Positions 36,849-45,431 of a DNA stretch of 64,000 nt are shown here, one piece after another. How positions within the stretch are numbered: position 1 is the stretch's first letter; each line of letters opens with the position of its first letter. The position numbers and the translations under genes are program-made. The notes under the pieces were generated by a model that was not told the origin of the DNA, made no database searches, and was given only the letters and a program-made list of their open reading frames with translations. The stretch is from the NCBI GenBank assembly GCA_910587695.1, contig CAJUNC010000010.1, forward strand, positions 6,086 through 70,085. Direction: 5' to 3'. The stretch is from an uncultured Lactobacillus sp. (lineage in GTDB: Bacteria > Bacillota > Bacilli > Lactobacillales > Lactobacillaceae).

Positions 36849-38333
36849 CTAAGCTTGAGCAGCCTTTTTTTCTTGCAATTCAAGCCATTTATCATAATCT
36901 TCAGCTTTCAAGAAGTAACCTTTTGGATCGGCGCGATATTGTAATTGCGGAATGAGTACTAAGATCAAAACGACTAAGGCGATACCAACATAACCAGCAT
37001 ATTTCATCAAGACTGTGAAGAACGGCCAGACCGTTGCCCAGTCAAACATCCCGATATAACCACCATATTGGGCTAAACCGACCCATGTTGCGATAAAGGC
37101 CGATCCAAGCACCTGGATGATCCCTGAGATAAATGGGAAGAGCACTGCAGCCTTGATCCCGCCACGGTTATTTGCATAGACAGCAATAGCAGCGTTATCA
37201 AAAAAGAGTGGGATAAAACCGGCAACGACGATCGTTGGTGAGTGTAACACGATCAGTAAGATGATCATCAAGAATTGACCTAACGCCCCCATTAAAAATC
37301 CGATCGTAACTGCATTTGGTGATCCAAAGGCAAAGGTCGCTGCGATATCGATCCCAGGTACAGCCCCTGGCAACCATGTATTGGAGATACCTTGGAACGA
37401 TTCTGTCAGTTCTGCCACGAAAGTCCGCACACCTAGTTGCAAGATAGCCAAATATACCGCAAACATCAATGATGTTTCCAAAATATAAAAGACAAAGCTT
37501 TGTCCTTCTGCCATAAATTTAGCTTGTACCAAATAATCTGGACCTAAAACGACTAAAATGATCCCAAAAAACAAGAGCATCAAGATCGAAGTTGCGACCA
37601 TGTTATCATTGAACATGGATAGAAATCCTGGTAGTTCAATATCTTCCAACCGTTTATTAGATTTTTTCTTCTTGAAACGTTCAGACCATCGGGCAAACAG
37701 ATAGATCCCAAACATCTGTTGGTGAGCGATCGCAAAACTGGCCCCTTCTGTAAGATCTTGGGTGATCCCAACTGTCAAGTTCGAACCAACAGCCCAGTAA
37801 AGTCCTAAGATCAGTCCCATGATAAAAAGAATGTGTAGCCGTCCCATATCTGGGAAACAAAACAGCAAGAGCCAAAAAGCCGTCGCAGCTTGTTGGACTT
37901 GAACATTACCAGTCGTGAACACGGCACGCAACTTGGTGTACTTTTTGAAACGAACTAGCAAGATATTAAAGATAAATGCGATCAATAATAAGAGCATCGT
38001 ATCACCAAAAGTACGGCCAAAAGTTTTTTCGATCCCGGCAGTCACGGCATTTTGACCAAAATATGGATCAGTTACCATCGCACTTAAATGGAATCTTTCC
38101 TTTAAGCCAACTAGGATCGGGCGAAAACTAGTAACCAATCCAGTGGAACCGACCGTTAAGATCAGATAACCGACTGTCGCTTTTAAAAAACCTGAGATAC
38201 ATTCATAGAGTGGCTTTTTCAAAAGCAAATAACCGATCAAAACGATAAAACCGATCAAAAAGGCGGGTTGAGTCAAAATGTTTTGGGCAAAATAATCCCA
38301 AATACCCATCAAGATATTTAAAATCGCCTCCAT
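36849..38333 (-). CDS. ulaA: Ascorbate PTS EIIC transporter
   Basis: 494 residues with about 11 membrane segments, as UlaA/SgaT. Hallmark stretches are PAFLIGFIVLIGYLLLKKP, FTTGNVQVQQAATAFW and WLPGAVPGIDIAATFAFGS. It imports L-ascorbate with phosphorylation by UlaB/UlaC. The start follows an AGGAGG-like site at the ulaC-ulaA junction. Confidence 0.95.
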   Translation of the reverse strand: MEAILNILMGIWDYFAQNILTQPAFLIGFIVLIGYLLLKKPLYECISGFLKATVGYLILTVGSTGLVTSFRPILVGLKERFHLSAMVTDPYFGQNAVTAGIEKTFGRTFGDTMLLLLIAFIFNILLVRFKKYTKLRAVFTTGNVQVQQAATAFWLLLFCFPDMGRLHILFIMGLILGLYWAVGSNLTVGITQDLTEGASFAIAHQQMFGIYLFARWSERFKKKKSNKRLEDIELPGFLSMFNDNMVATSILMLLFFGIILVVLGPDYLVQAKFMAEGQSFVFYILETSLMFAVYLAILQLGVRTFVAELTESFQGISNTWLPGAVPGIDIAATFAFGSPNAVTIGFLMGALGQFLMIILLIVLHSPTIVVAGFIPLFFDNAAIAVYANNRGGIKAAVLFPFISGIIQVLGSAFIATWVGLAQYGGYIGMFDWATVWPFFTVLMKYAGYVGIALVVLILVLIPQLQYRADPKGYFLKAEDYDKWLELQEKKAAQA

Positions 38334-38359
38334 TGCTTTATCCTCCTTTTATAATTGAG

Positions 38360-38818
38360 CTAGAGCTGATATTTCTCCATCACAGTGACATAATCTTCCA
38401 TTGTTTTTACCTTTTTGAGATCATCGATCAAACCTTCCGTCATTAAAAGATCTGACAAATTAGCGATATTTTCCATATGTTCTGCTGGATCCTTAGCCGC
38501 TAACATGAAAAAGAGTTGCGCATCTTTTTCAGGGTTCCCTTCCTCAAAAGAAACCTTTTCTGGTAAAAGTGTAAGACCGATCCCCGTTCCTAAAACACCT
38601 TCATTTTTAGCTGATGAGTGTGGCATTGCGACTCCAGGCACGATCACGATATAAGGACCGTATTCTTTGACATCATTGATCACCTGATCGACATATTGGT
38701 CAGTGATCAGTTCATTTTGCTTTAAGATCTCTCCACTCAATCGGATCGCTTCTTGCCAATCTTTTGGTGTCTTTTTACTGATCGCAACTAAGTTATTATC
38801 ATAAAAGTAACGTAACAT
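38360..38818 (-). CDS. ulaC: Ascorbate PTS EIIA
   Basis: 152 residues, a mannitol/fructose-type EIIA. The phosphorylated His lies in VPGVAMPHSSAKNEGVL near residue 75. It passes phosphate from HPr to UlaB. It lies between ulaG and ulaA, the typical order. Confidence 0.92.
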   Translation of the reverse strand: MLRYFYDNNLVAISKKTPKDWQEAIRLSGEILKQNELITDQYVDQVINDVKEYGPYIVIVPGVAMPHSSAKNEGVLGTGIGLTLLPEKVSFEEGNPEKDAQLFFMLAAKDPAEHMENIANLSDLLMTEGLIDDLKKVKTMEDYVTVMEKYQL

Positions 38819-38830
38819 AACGATCTCCTC

Positions 38831-39898
38831 CTATAGAAATGATGGGAAAGGCACATCATTTTCTTTAGTGAAGACATCTTTAAAGCCTCGATCATACATG
38901 AATTCAAGGCGATCTTTGTCTTCTGGATAGGTGAATTTACCCCCAACTTGCCAGATAAATGGTTTGAAATCATATTGCAATCGATCCTTGCGTAAACGCC
39001 AAAGTTCAATGATCTCTTTTGGATCAGCATAAAAATTGGTCCAAATATCATAGTGTACTGGGATCACAACTTTAGCTCTCAATGACTCTGCCATGCGCAA
39101 AATGTCGATCGAAGTTACCTTATCCGTGATCCCCCGTGGATTTTCACCGTAAGCTCCCAACACTACATCGATCTGATTTTCATTGCCGTGTTTTGCAAAT
39201 TCATTAGCATAATGCGAATCAGCGGCGTGATAAAGGTTGCCTCCAGATGTTTCAAATAAGTAATTAACAGCGATCTTATCCATATCCTGTGGTAGTTTGC
39301 CCGCTAATTTAACTTTAGGATCACTTTCTGTTACTAAAGCTGTTCGGTCGAAAGCTTCCATCGCTTTGACCGTGACCGCACCGACCTTGACTTCATCGCC
39401 TGGCTTGACTACGATCAGTTTTTCTTCTGGCACGCCCCATTTTCTCCAAGTTGCTACAACTTCTTTGGGACCGATAAATTTAGCTTCAGGGCAGTTTTTT
39501 TCGACTGCCGCTGCTGTGTTGATATCCAAATGATCAGAGTGGATATGGGAAACACACAGCGCATCGACATCCTTGATCGCAAATGGATCGATCACAAATG
39601 GTTGATTGCGCAAGTTTGGTTGTTGGATCTGGCAGCCTGACATTCGCATCATCTGATGACCAGCCTTCATCTTACCCGTTCCGTGTGTCTGTTTACCTGT
39701 TCCACACCACAGATCACATAAAATATTCGTGTCTTCATGGGTCTTTAGCCAGATCCCTGTACAACCAAGCCACCACATTGAAAAGCTACCGGCTTTGACC
39801 TTTGTCTCAGCGATCTCTTCATTTAAGTATGTGCCCCATTCTGGGAAAGTTGACAAGATCCAACTCTTGCGCGAAATATCATTGATCGTTTTTGCCAT
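38831..39898 (-). CDS. ulaG: L-ascorbate-6-phosphate lactonase
   Basis: 355 residues. This is a metallo-beta-lactamase-fold enzyme with VSHIHSDHLDI as the metal site and further His ligands (AADSHYANEF, VVIPVHYDIWTN). It opens the lactone of ascorbate 6-phosphate to 3-keto-L-gulonate 6-phosphate. It is the first gene of the ula operon; a GGAGGAAG site precedes the ATG. Confidence 0.95.
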   Translation of the reverse strand: MAKTINDISRKSWILSTFPEWGTYLNEEIAETKVKAGSFSMWWLGCTGIWLKTHEDTNILCDLWCGTGKQTHGTGKMKAGHQMMRMSGCQIQQPNLRNQPFVIDPFAIKDVDALCVSHIHSDHLDINTAAAVEKNCPEAKFIGPKEVVATWRKWGVPEEKLIVVKPGDEVKVGAVTVKAMEAFDRTALVTESDPKVKLAGKLPQDMDKIAVNYLFETSGGNLYHAADSHYANEFAKHGNENQIDVVLGAYGENPRGITDKVTSIDILRMAESLRAKVVIPVHYDIWTNFYADPKEIIELWRLRKDRLQYDFKPFIWQVGGKFTYPEDKDRLEFMYDRGFKDVFTKENDVPFPSFL

Positions 39899-39947
39899 AT
39901 TACTTCCTCCATTTCAAGTTTTTCTCTACGCTTATAGAATATCACTT

Positions 39948-39963
39948 TTGAAAACGCTTAACA
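39948..39963. promoter_or_regulatory. cre-like site at the ula promoter
   Basis: TTGAAAACGCTTAACA matches most of the CcpA consensus, with one deviation. It overlaps the probable promoter of ulaG, so glucose repression of ula is likely. A second, weaker copy (AATGTAAACGCTTTTT) lies at about 40048-40063 before the divergent unit. Confidence 0.5.
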
Positions 39964-39970
39964 CAACTTT

Positions 39971-40050
39971 ATATGTTAATATAACGTATTTTATGTTAAT
40001 TATCATAAAAATAAAGGATTTAAGGTTTAGAAAAACTATTTATTGTTAAT
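39971..40050. promoter_or_regulatory. Three TGTTAAT repeats in the ula divergent promoter region
   Basis: TATGTTAAT occurs at 39972-39980 and 39992-40000, and ATTGTTAAT at 40042-40050, on the plus strand. Starts are 20 and 50 bp apart, whole helical turns. DeoR-type regulators such as the one at 40873 bind repeated short boxes of this kind. A -10 TATAAT for the plus-strand unit lies at 40071-40076. Confidence 0.5.
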
Positions 40051-40107
40051 GTAAACGCTTTTTGTTATCATATAATCAGAAAATAGTCGAAAGGAGTTGC
40101 TCGCTTT

Positions 40108-40866
40108 ATGAAAAAGATTTTTTGGAATTCTTACTCAGTCACTAAACAGCTTGGACTTTTGCTCATCTACCTTATTTTTACGTTCTATATCGTCACGGCT
40201 ACCATAACTACCCCTGCCTTGAGTGCCAAATTGCTCTATGCACTTGGTGGTGGTGTGATCTTAGTTGGTGCATTGTACTACGAATACTTGAAATTTCTCT
40301 ACACCAAAATGACGACAGCTTTGACGATACAGACCGATCTGCCTCAAAGTAAAAAAGCCCGTGAAAAGTTAGTCAAATATGACATTTTTAACGGATTTAA
40401 GGGCTCACTGATCATTTTTGATTCTCTTCTCTTGATGGACGAAGGTAACTATCAAGGTTGTCTAGAACATATGGAACAACACCATGATTTTTTCCACGGT
40501 TCACCCGATTATTTGTTCATTTTTTGGCACAACCAGCTTTTATGTTATTATTTTCTAAAAGAGCCTACAAAAATGCTTTACTGTGGCGACAAATTACGTG
40601 AATTCAAACACAGTGATCAAAAACATTTTAGTCCACTTTTTTCATTTGATGAGATCGACGCCTTGATCGCTTCAGCTAACGGTTTGCACCAAAAGAGCAT
40701 TCGTTACTTGGATAAGATCTCACCTAAACGACTAAATACGCGCGAAAAGGCTTATTACTATCAGCTTTTGGTAAATGAATATCGCATCTTAAATGATTCT
40801 AAACAGGTGGGGCACTATTTAAAACGCGCCCGCCAGTATCAAAATACGATGCACTTCAGGGGGTGA
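40108..40866 (+). CDS. Membrane-anchored protein with helical C-terminus, unknown
   Basis: 252 residues. Two hydrophobic segments lie at about 14-34 and 44-62. The rest is soluble and helix-rich, with paired helices that resemble degenerate tetratricopeptide repeats (GNYQGCLEHMEQHHDFF, PTKMLYCGDKLREFKH, HQKSIRYLDKI). I do not recognise a family. The start has AAAGGAG and the stop is 6 bases before the UlaR-like gene, so the two are one transcript divergent from ula. It may sense or modulate the regulator, which is speculation. Confidence 0.75.
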   Translation: MKKIFWNSYSVTKQLGLLLIYLIFTFYIVTATITTPALSAKLLYALGGGVILVGALYYEYLKFLYTKMTTALTIQTDLPQSKKAREKLVKYDIFNGFKGSLIIFDSLLLMDEGNYQGCLEHMEQHHDFFHGSPDYLFIFWHNQLLCYYFLKEPTKMLYCGDKLREFKHSDQKHFSPLFSFDEIDALIASANGLHQKSIRYLDKISPKRLNTREKAYYYQLLVNEYRILNDSKQVGHYLKRARQYQNTMHFRG

Positions 40867-40872
40867 TTTATA

Positions 40873-41640
40873 ATGAAAAGCTCTAATCAAGTGATCAAAA
40901 AAAGGCGCGTTGCTTTGACCGACTATCTTAAAGAAAAACAAACTGTCACGATCAGCGAACTGAGTCAGCAATTTAACGTTTCTGAAATGACGATCCGTCG
41001 TGATTGCGAGATCTTAGCAAAGATGGGCTTATTAGAACGCTCCTTTGGTAAGATAGTTTATGTCGAACAAGCTGTCGATAAGATCGGTTCTGAAGATCCG
41101 CTTGATAAATTAAAGGATAAATTAGCTAAAGAAGCCAGCAATATGATCAGCGACGGTCAGATCATATTTATCAACTCGAGTAATACTGCTGTCAAAGTCC
41201 TTGAATATCTGACTGATAAAAATATCACCGTTTTGACCAATAATCTTCATGCTTTAGGCTATCAAAAAAATTCAAAAACTAATGTGGTCTTGAGCGGTGG
41301 TGAAGTCAATTTTGCCAAAGAAGTCATGATCGGCGACATTGCTTTTAATTCATTCAATAGCATGCGTTCAAATGTGACATTGATCGGTTGCAATGGTCTA
41401 AGCGACCAAACTGGGATCTCAACTTCCCAGATCAATGAAGCCCGGATCAATCGCAAGATCATCCAAAATTCAGGGCAAGTCGTCGTTTTAGCTGACTACA
41501 CCAAGCTCGGCAAGGTCTCTAATTTTACTGTAGGTAGTATTGATGATGTTGATGTTTTGATCACAGATTCATTTGCCGATCCTAAACTCGTTGCTAAATT
41601 TGAAAAAAACGGGATCCAGGTCATCCAAGTACCGATCTAG
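40873..41640 (+). CDS. DeoR-family regulator, probable ula regulator
   Basis: 255 residues. The helix-turn-helix at about 15-60 reads TVTISELSQQFNVSEMTIRR. The C-terminal DeoR sugar-phosphate sensor shows INSSNTAVKVLEYL, LSGGEVN and LIGCNGLSDQTGIS. Position next to and divergent from the ula operon suggests a UlaR-like role. Sensing ascorbate 6-phosphate is known for UlaR of E. coli; here it is inference. Confidence 0.85.
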   Translation: MKSSNQVIKKRRVALTDYLKEKQTVTISELSQQFNVSEMTIRRDCEILAKMGLLERSFGKIVYVEQAVDKIGSEDPLDKLKDKLAKEASNMISDGQIIFINSSNTAVKVLEYLTDKNITVLTNNLHALGYQKNSKTNVVLSGGEVNFAKEVMIGDIAFNSFNSMRSNVTLIGCNGLSDQTGISTSQINEARINRKIIQNSGQVVVLADYTKLGKVSNFTVGSIDDVDVLITDSFADPKLVAKFEKNGIQVIQVPI

Positions 41641-41644
41641 TTAA

Positions 41645-41683
41645 AAAAACCTTAAACTCAAAAGTAGAGCTTAAGGTTTTTTT
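41645..41683. terminator. Convergent terminator between two DeoR genes
   Basis: An 11-bp stem (41645-41655 with 41671-41681) with A and T runs on both sides. Confidence 0.8.
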
Positions 41684-41695
41684 GGTACATCAAGA

Positions 41696-42463
41696 TCAGT
41701 CCGTATATTTATCCACTTCGATCTTGGTATACTTTTGATAATGTTCTAATGTATCAAGAGCCACTGAACTATTGGTCAATAGGGCATCCACATTATATAA
41801 ACTATAAAAGTTATAAAAATCATTACGATTGAACTTATATTTATCCATCACGACATATCTTTCTTGCGCATTGTTCAACCCTAACGCTTCAGCTTGTCCT
41901 TCTTCGGTATTAGCCGCCATCATATTGTCATTATTGACGCCGTTGACACCAACAAATGCCTTGGTGAATTTGAGATCTTCAAGTAACTTGATCGTTAAGC
42001 CCCCGATAAATTCACCTGAATGGCGCCGATAATTGCCCCCGACTAAGATCAATTCTGCTGAAGTTTTTTGCCACGCTTCAAAGACTGGTAAACTATTGGT
42101 CACGATTCGCAAAGTTTCTGGTTTTTCAACATAATTTACGATCAATTCAAGGGTCGTGCCAGCCCCAATATAGATCGTATCTTTTGGCTTGATCTTTTGT
42201 GCAGCTAGTTTAGCAACTTCTTGTTTTTCGACCAAATGGAGCTCTTTTTTCTGATTACGCGAGAGCTCGACTTCCTCGATATTAGCGATCTTTTGAGCGC
42301 CTCCATGTAATCGGATCAATTTACCACTCTTATCTAGTTCGTCTAAGTCCCGCCTGATCGTCATATCTGAAACACCTAGAGTAGTGATCAACTCATTTAC
42401 CGTAACGATCTCTTGTTGATCAACGATCTCTAAAATTTTTAATAAACGTTCTTTTTTTAACAT
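41696..42463 (-). CDS. DeoR-family sugar regulator (LacR/GatR-like)
   Basis: 255 residues. The N-terminal helix-turn-helix is IVTVNELITTLGVSDMTIRRDLDELD. The sensor domain has IYIGAGTTLELI, LVGGNYR and AFVGVNGVNNDN. It has no catabolic neighbour on the same strand, so its target is not evident. The downstream gene on the other strand encodes another DeoR protein. Standalone transcription is likely. Confidence 0.85.
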   Translation of the reverse strand: MLKKERLLKILEIVDQQEIVTVNELITTLGVSDMTIRRDLDELDKSGKLIRLHGGAQKIANIEEVELSRNQKKELHLVEKQEVAKLAAQKIKPKDTIYIGAGTTLELIVNYVEKPETLRIVTNSLPVFEAWQKTSAELILVGGNYRRHSGEFIGGLTIKLLEDLKFTKAFVGVNGVNNDNMMAANTEEGQAEALGLNNAQERYVVMDKYKFNRNDFYNFYSLYNVDALLTNSSVALDTLEHYQKYTKIEVDKYTD

Positions 42464-42532
42464 CGTCTTAGCCCCTAATTTTAGGATAACTCAACTATAA
42501 CATAAACAGACAAAAGCAAATAGATTTCATCA

Positions 42533-43924
42533 TCATAGCCCAAATTCTCCCGCTAATTCTTGATCGTCAGCGATCCGTTTCTTGATGCTCTTATCAAATG
42601 CTTTATCGAAATCAGCTAGATCTTCTTTTAGCTGTTTTAGTGGTTTTAATTGCTCATTTAGTTTTTCAACTGGCTTGGTATATAAACTTTCCTTATCAGC
42701 ACCAGCATAATGCAAGACCTCCAGTATTTCTTCTTCCGTGAGATCCGTCCCGATCTGGCGCGCCATTTGTAAAGTCTCATTCCAATTGGCTTCTAACTTT
42801 GCTTCGATCTGTTTTTGCGTCTGTTCGAGCACTTCGATCCCTGCTTGTCCGTGTTCTTTGATCGCAGCTTTTAGAGCGTAAGCCAAAGCTGCATCTAGTT
42901 TGATCTTGCCACCTTTGACGCTATATTTATGTCCATACTTCTTTCGTGATCCACATATCTTAGATAAACGATTGGCTAAATTCGTATCAGCTTTTGCCAC
43001 TTTTGTTTCAAACGTGGCCTGTGTTTTTGAAACTGTCACTTTATGATGTGAATATCTAAGCTGGCCTTTTTCAGCGAACCAGTTAGCTACGTTATGATTT
43101 TCATTGATGAGCTTTTCTAATTTTTCTTTACTTACAGAGATCGTCTGACCATTTTTCAAAATAAGTTTGCCCTGTGAAAATGAGCGCAATGTCTTTTCCA
43201 GATCGATATCACCCATCCCTGTCCCGTTTTTATAGTAATGCTGAAAATCCCCCTTGAAAAGTCCACCAAACAAGGTATAGCTGCTGTTATAATTACCGAT
43301 AAGATCATCAGCATTCAAATAACTAGTAATTTTAGTCGGATTATCTAAGATGTACTGCTTATCTTTTTTACTCAACTTATCTTTGGGTACGGGTGCATTA
43401 AACGTTACTGTCTTTAGGTGCTTTTTGGCACCAACAGTCAAAGCTAGTGAACCACCTAAAGAATGTCCCGTCACTGCGATCTTTGCTTTAGGATAGCGTT
43501 TTTGAATATAGTTGGCATAACCCAAAGCGGTATCGAATTGACTCACTGGAGGCTCAAAGAGTTCGATCAGATTTTTGGTTTGAGATAAAGTGCCATCCAC
43601 ATCAGCAACATCGATCACATCAGTCACTAGATCGACTTTATCCTCGGGGTTAGTCCCAGCATAAGCGATCGTGAGCTGACTGTAGTCCACCACCCCATCC
43701 TTTACTGGTGCAACTGTCATCGCCTGCATGTGGTTAGGAACACCGTACTGCTTTTTGTTGCCATAGGTGCCGTTGCGAGAGATATCGAGGATTTTATAGG
43801 CTGTACCATGTAGTTTTTGATCTTTAGAATATTCTGCACCCTTTAGAGGATCAACGTCATATACTTTTTTTGATAATAAATTATAATCATTGATATCTGG
43901 AATCACTTTTGTATCTTTCATCAT
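42533..43924 (-). CDS. Lipase-fold protein with helical C-terminal domain (TslA-like)
   Basis: 463 residues, start supported by GGGAGGG 7 bases upstream. Residues about 1-230 form an alpha/beta hydrolase of the DUF2974/lipase_3 type with the nucleophile elbow TGHSLGGSLAL near residue 155 and a later LNADDLIGNYN segment likely holding the catalytic Asp. The C-terminal half is Lys-rich and helical, with no signal peptide. Staphylococcal TslA, a type VII-secreted lipase toxin, has the same reversed order (lipase first, helical targeting domain last). The small membrane protein encoded just upstream recalls its immunity partner. No type VII secretion gene lies in this window. The toxin idea is inference; a housekeeping lipase is possible. 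Confidence 0.8.
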   Translation of the reverse strand: MMKDTKVIPDINDYNLLSKKVYDVDPLKGAEYSKDQKLHGTAYKILDISRNGTYGNKKQYGVPNHMQAMTVAPVKDGVVDYSQLTIAYAGTNPEDKVDLVTDVIDVADVDGTLSQTKNLIELFEPPVSQFDTALGYANYIQKRYPKAKIAVTGHSLGGSLALTVGAKKHLKTVTFNAPVPKDKLSKKDKQYILDNPTKITSYLNADDLIGNYNSSYTLFGGLFKGDFQHYYKNGTGMGDIDLEKTLRSFSQGKLILKNGQTISVSKEKLEKLINENHNVANWFAEKGQLRYSHHKVTVSKTQATFETKVAKADTNLANRLSKICGSRKKYGHKYSVKGGKIKLDAALAYALKAAIKEHGQAGIEVLEQTQKQIEAKLEANWNETLQMARQIGTDLTEEEILEVLHYAGADKESLYTKPVEKLNEQLKPLKQLKEDLADFDKAFDKSIKKRIADDQELAGEFGL

Positions 43925-44390
43925 GTTGTTTTCCCTCCCAGTAAATCACCTTAACACTATCTAATGTCTTATTTTTCATAGTCTTTCCAGTATAGCTATA
44001 CTCATTATCATCAAAAGATCCACCTGGATCAGTTGGATTGTCGTCTTCATCAACGCTTATACCTTCAATAATATTCTGCTTCTTTGCATTTATGATGACT
44101 GATACACTTCGTCCACCTGATCCTAAAATTCCATGTGTATATATCTTTCCTACCTCAATTGTCTTGATTTCTGGCCCTTCATAATGCTGTACGACCCACA
44201 ATGCGATCTTTTGTCTGGCCTCGGCTTGCTCTTTGACTTCTTTTTTACTTTCCTTGATCGACTCGGCTTTTTGACGTTTTTGTCTTTCGATCCGCAAATG
44301 TTCTACTCCCTTGATGATCGCCATACTAGCTCCTCCTATCAAAAATAAACCAAGGATCACAACAACTACTAACTTGTATTTTCTTTGCAT
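43887..44390 (-). CDS. Single-pass membrane protein, possible immunity partner (DUF1310/DUF1433-like)
   Basis: 167 residues. One N-terminal membrane segment at about 6-28 is followed by a charged stalk and a small domain (KTIEVGKIYTHGILGSG, VSVIINAKK, DDNEYSYTGK). The C-terminal domain faces outside the membrane. The layout recalls DUF1310 or DUF1433 proteins; DUF1433 lipoproteins are the immunity proteins of TslA-type lipases. This protein lacks a lipobox. It overlaps the lipase gene by 38 bases, so the two are co-translated. Confidence 0.7.
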   Translation of the reverse strand: MQRKYKLVVVVILGLFLIGGASMAIIKGVEHLRIERQKRQKAESIKESKKEVKEQAEARQKIALWVVQHYEGPEIKTIEVGKIYTHGILGSGGRSVSVIINAKKQNIIEGISVDEDDNPTDPGGSFDDNEYSYTGKTMKNKTLDSVKVIYWEGKQHDERYKSDSRYQ

Positions 44391-44689
44391 AGTGTCTCTT
44401 AATTCCTTATTTGCTCAATAATTTTCCTCTTTCTTACTTAAAACACATTGTTTTTGAATGAAATTTTAACACTAATCTTCATTAACATCCAATATTTTTA
44501 TAAAAATAACCTACACTAGCAATTCTAGCGTAGGTCAATAATAGTTTGTCTAAGCATACACAAAATATAGCTACCGCTGGCAATGAAACGTAGTAAATAG
44601 TAAGGGCACCACTATGATACACTTTTTGCATCACAGTGGTGCCCTTGCTATTTATACGGCGCTGACCGCATTATCAAACACTCTTTTTA
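44391..44689. other. Intergenic interval with two hairpins
   Basis: I see no gene. A 10-bp hairpin lies at 44510-44534. A much longer imperfect palindrome lies at 44595-44653. Confidence 0.5.
44595..44653. repeat. 59-bp imperfect palindrome
   Basis: Arms of 19 bp (44595-44613 with 44635-44653) match at all but one position and flank a shorter inner stem. No long T run follows. It may serve as a terminator for the DUF1129 gene, or be a repetitive palindromic element; only a whole-genome search can tell. Confidence 0.6.
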
Positions 44690-45412
44690 CTAAAACATTA
44701 CACTTCTGAAATTGTATTTCTTCTTTAGATAACGTCTTACCAAGTACCCTAAACCAGCTAAGATAGCATAAACGATCGGTTCCATCGTACGATTGATCGA
44801 AACTGGGATAAAGCTGATGATCCCAAAAGCAACGACCCAGATCAAGATCAATTCTAATGTGATCAGTAAAGTCTTGATCCAGCGCTTTTTACCCTTTTCT
44901 TTGCGGGCTGATAGCATACTACGATAGAAGAACGCTAAGCCGACCCCAGCGATCGTTGAAGTTGCTAACAAGGTGATCCAGCCACCACTGACATCAGCTT
45001 GTTGTGGCGAAAAGACGCCTAATAAGGTATACATGATACAGAACATGATAAACATGATCAAGCCGTTATCCAAAGCTAAGATCCAAAACTTAGGTAATTC
45101 AGTAGGAGCTTCTGATTTTTTAGGTCCATTGATGATCAACTCTGCTTTTTCGGTGACCGTACCGTAAAGCTTAGTTGCCACAATACCTTGCTTTTGTTTC
45201 TCCTTTAACTCTTGATACATTTCATTTAAAACTTGTTCTTTTTGTTCTGGATCATAATTTCTTTCGGTCAAAGCCTTATCCAAGTGGAAAAGGTAATCTT
45301 CATTACGCTTGGTCAGACCGGAAAACTTTCCATCACGCATCGTCACTTCAACTTCTTTAGCACGCGCTTGTTGCTGTTGTGCTGCTTTTTCATTGCGTTT
45401 ACTTTCTGCCAT
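44690..45412 (-). CDS. DUF1129 family membrane protein
   Basis: 240 residues. The N-terminal 100 residues are soluble and charged (KRNEDYLFHLDKALTERNYD), followed by about five membrane segments. This matches DUF1129, found downstream of ychF in lactobacilli. Function is unknown. The gene starts 19 bases after the ychF stop, so it is in the same operon. Confidence 0.88.
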   Translation of the reverse strand: MAESKRNEKAAQQQQARAKEVEVTMRDGKFSGLTKRNEDYLFHLDKALTERNYDPEQKEQVLNEMYQELKEKQKQGIVATKLYGTVTEKAELIINGPKKSEAPTELPKFWILALDNGLIMFIMFCIMYTLLGVFSPQQADVSGGWITLLATSTIAGVGLAFFYRSMLSARKEKGKKRWIKTLLITLELILIWVVAFGIISFIPVSINRTMEPIVYAILAGLGYLVRRYLKKKYNFRSVMF

Positions 45413-45431
45413 GAACTTTTCCCCCTATCGC

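Noticed and set aside
42533..44390. Firm call of a type VII toxin locus
   Set aside because: No secretion genes or Lap-like partners are present in the window, so it stays an inference.
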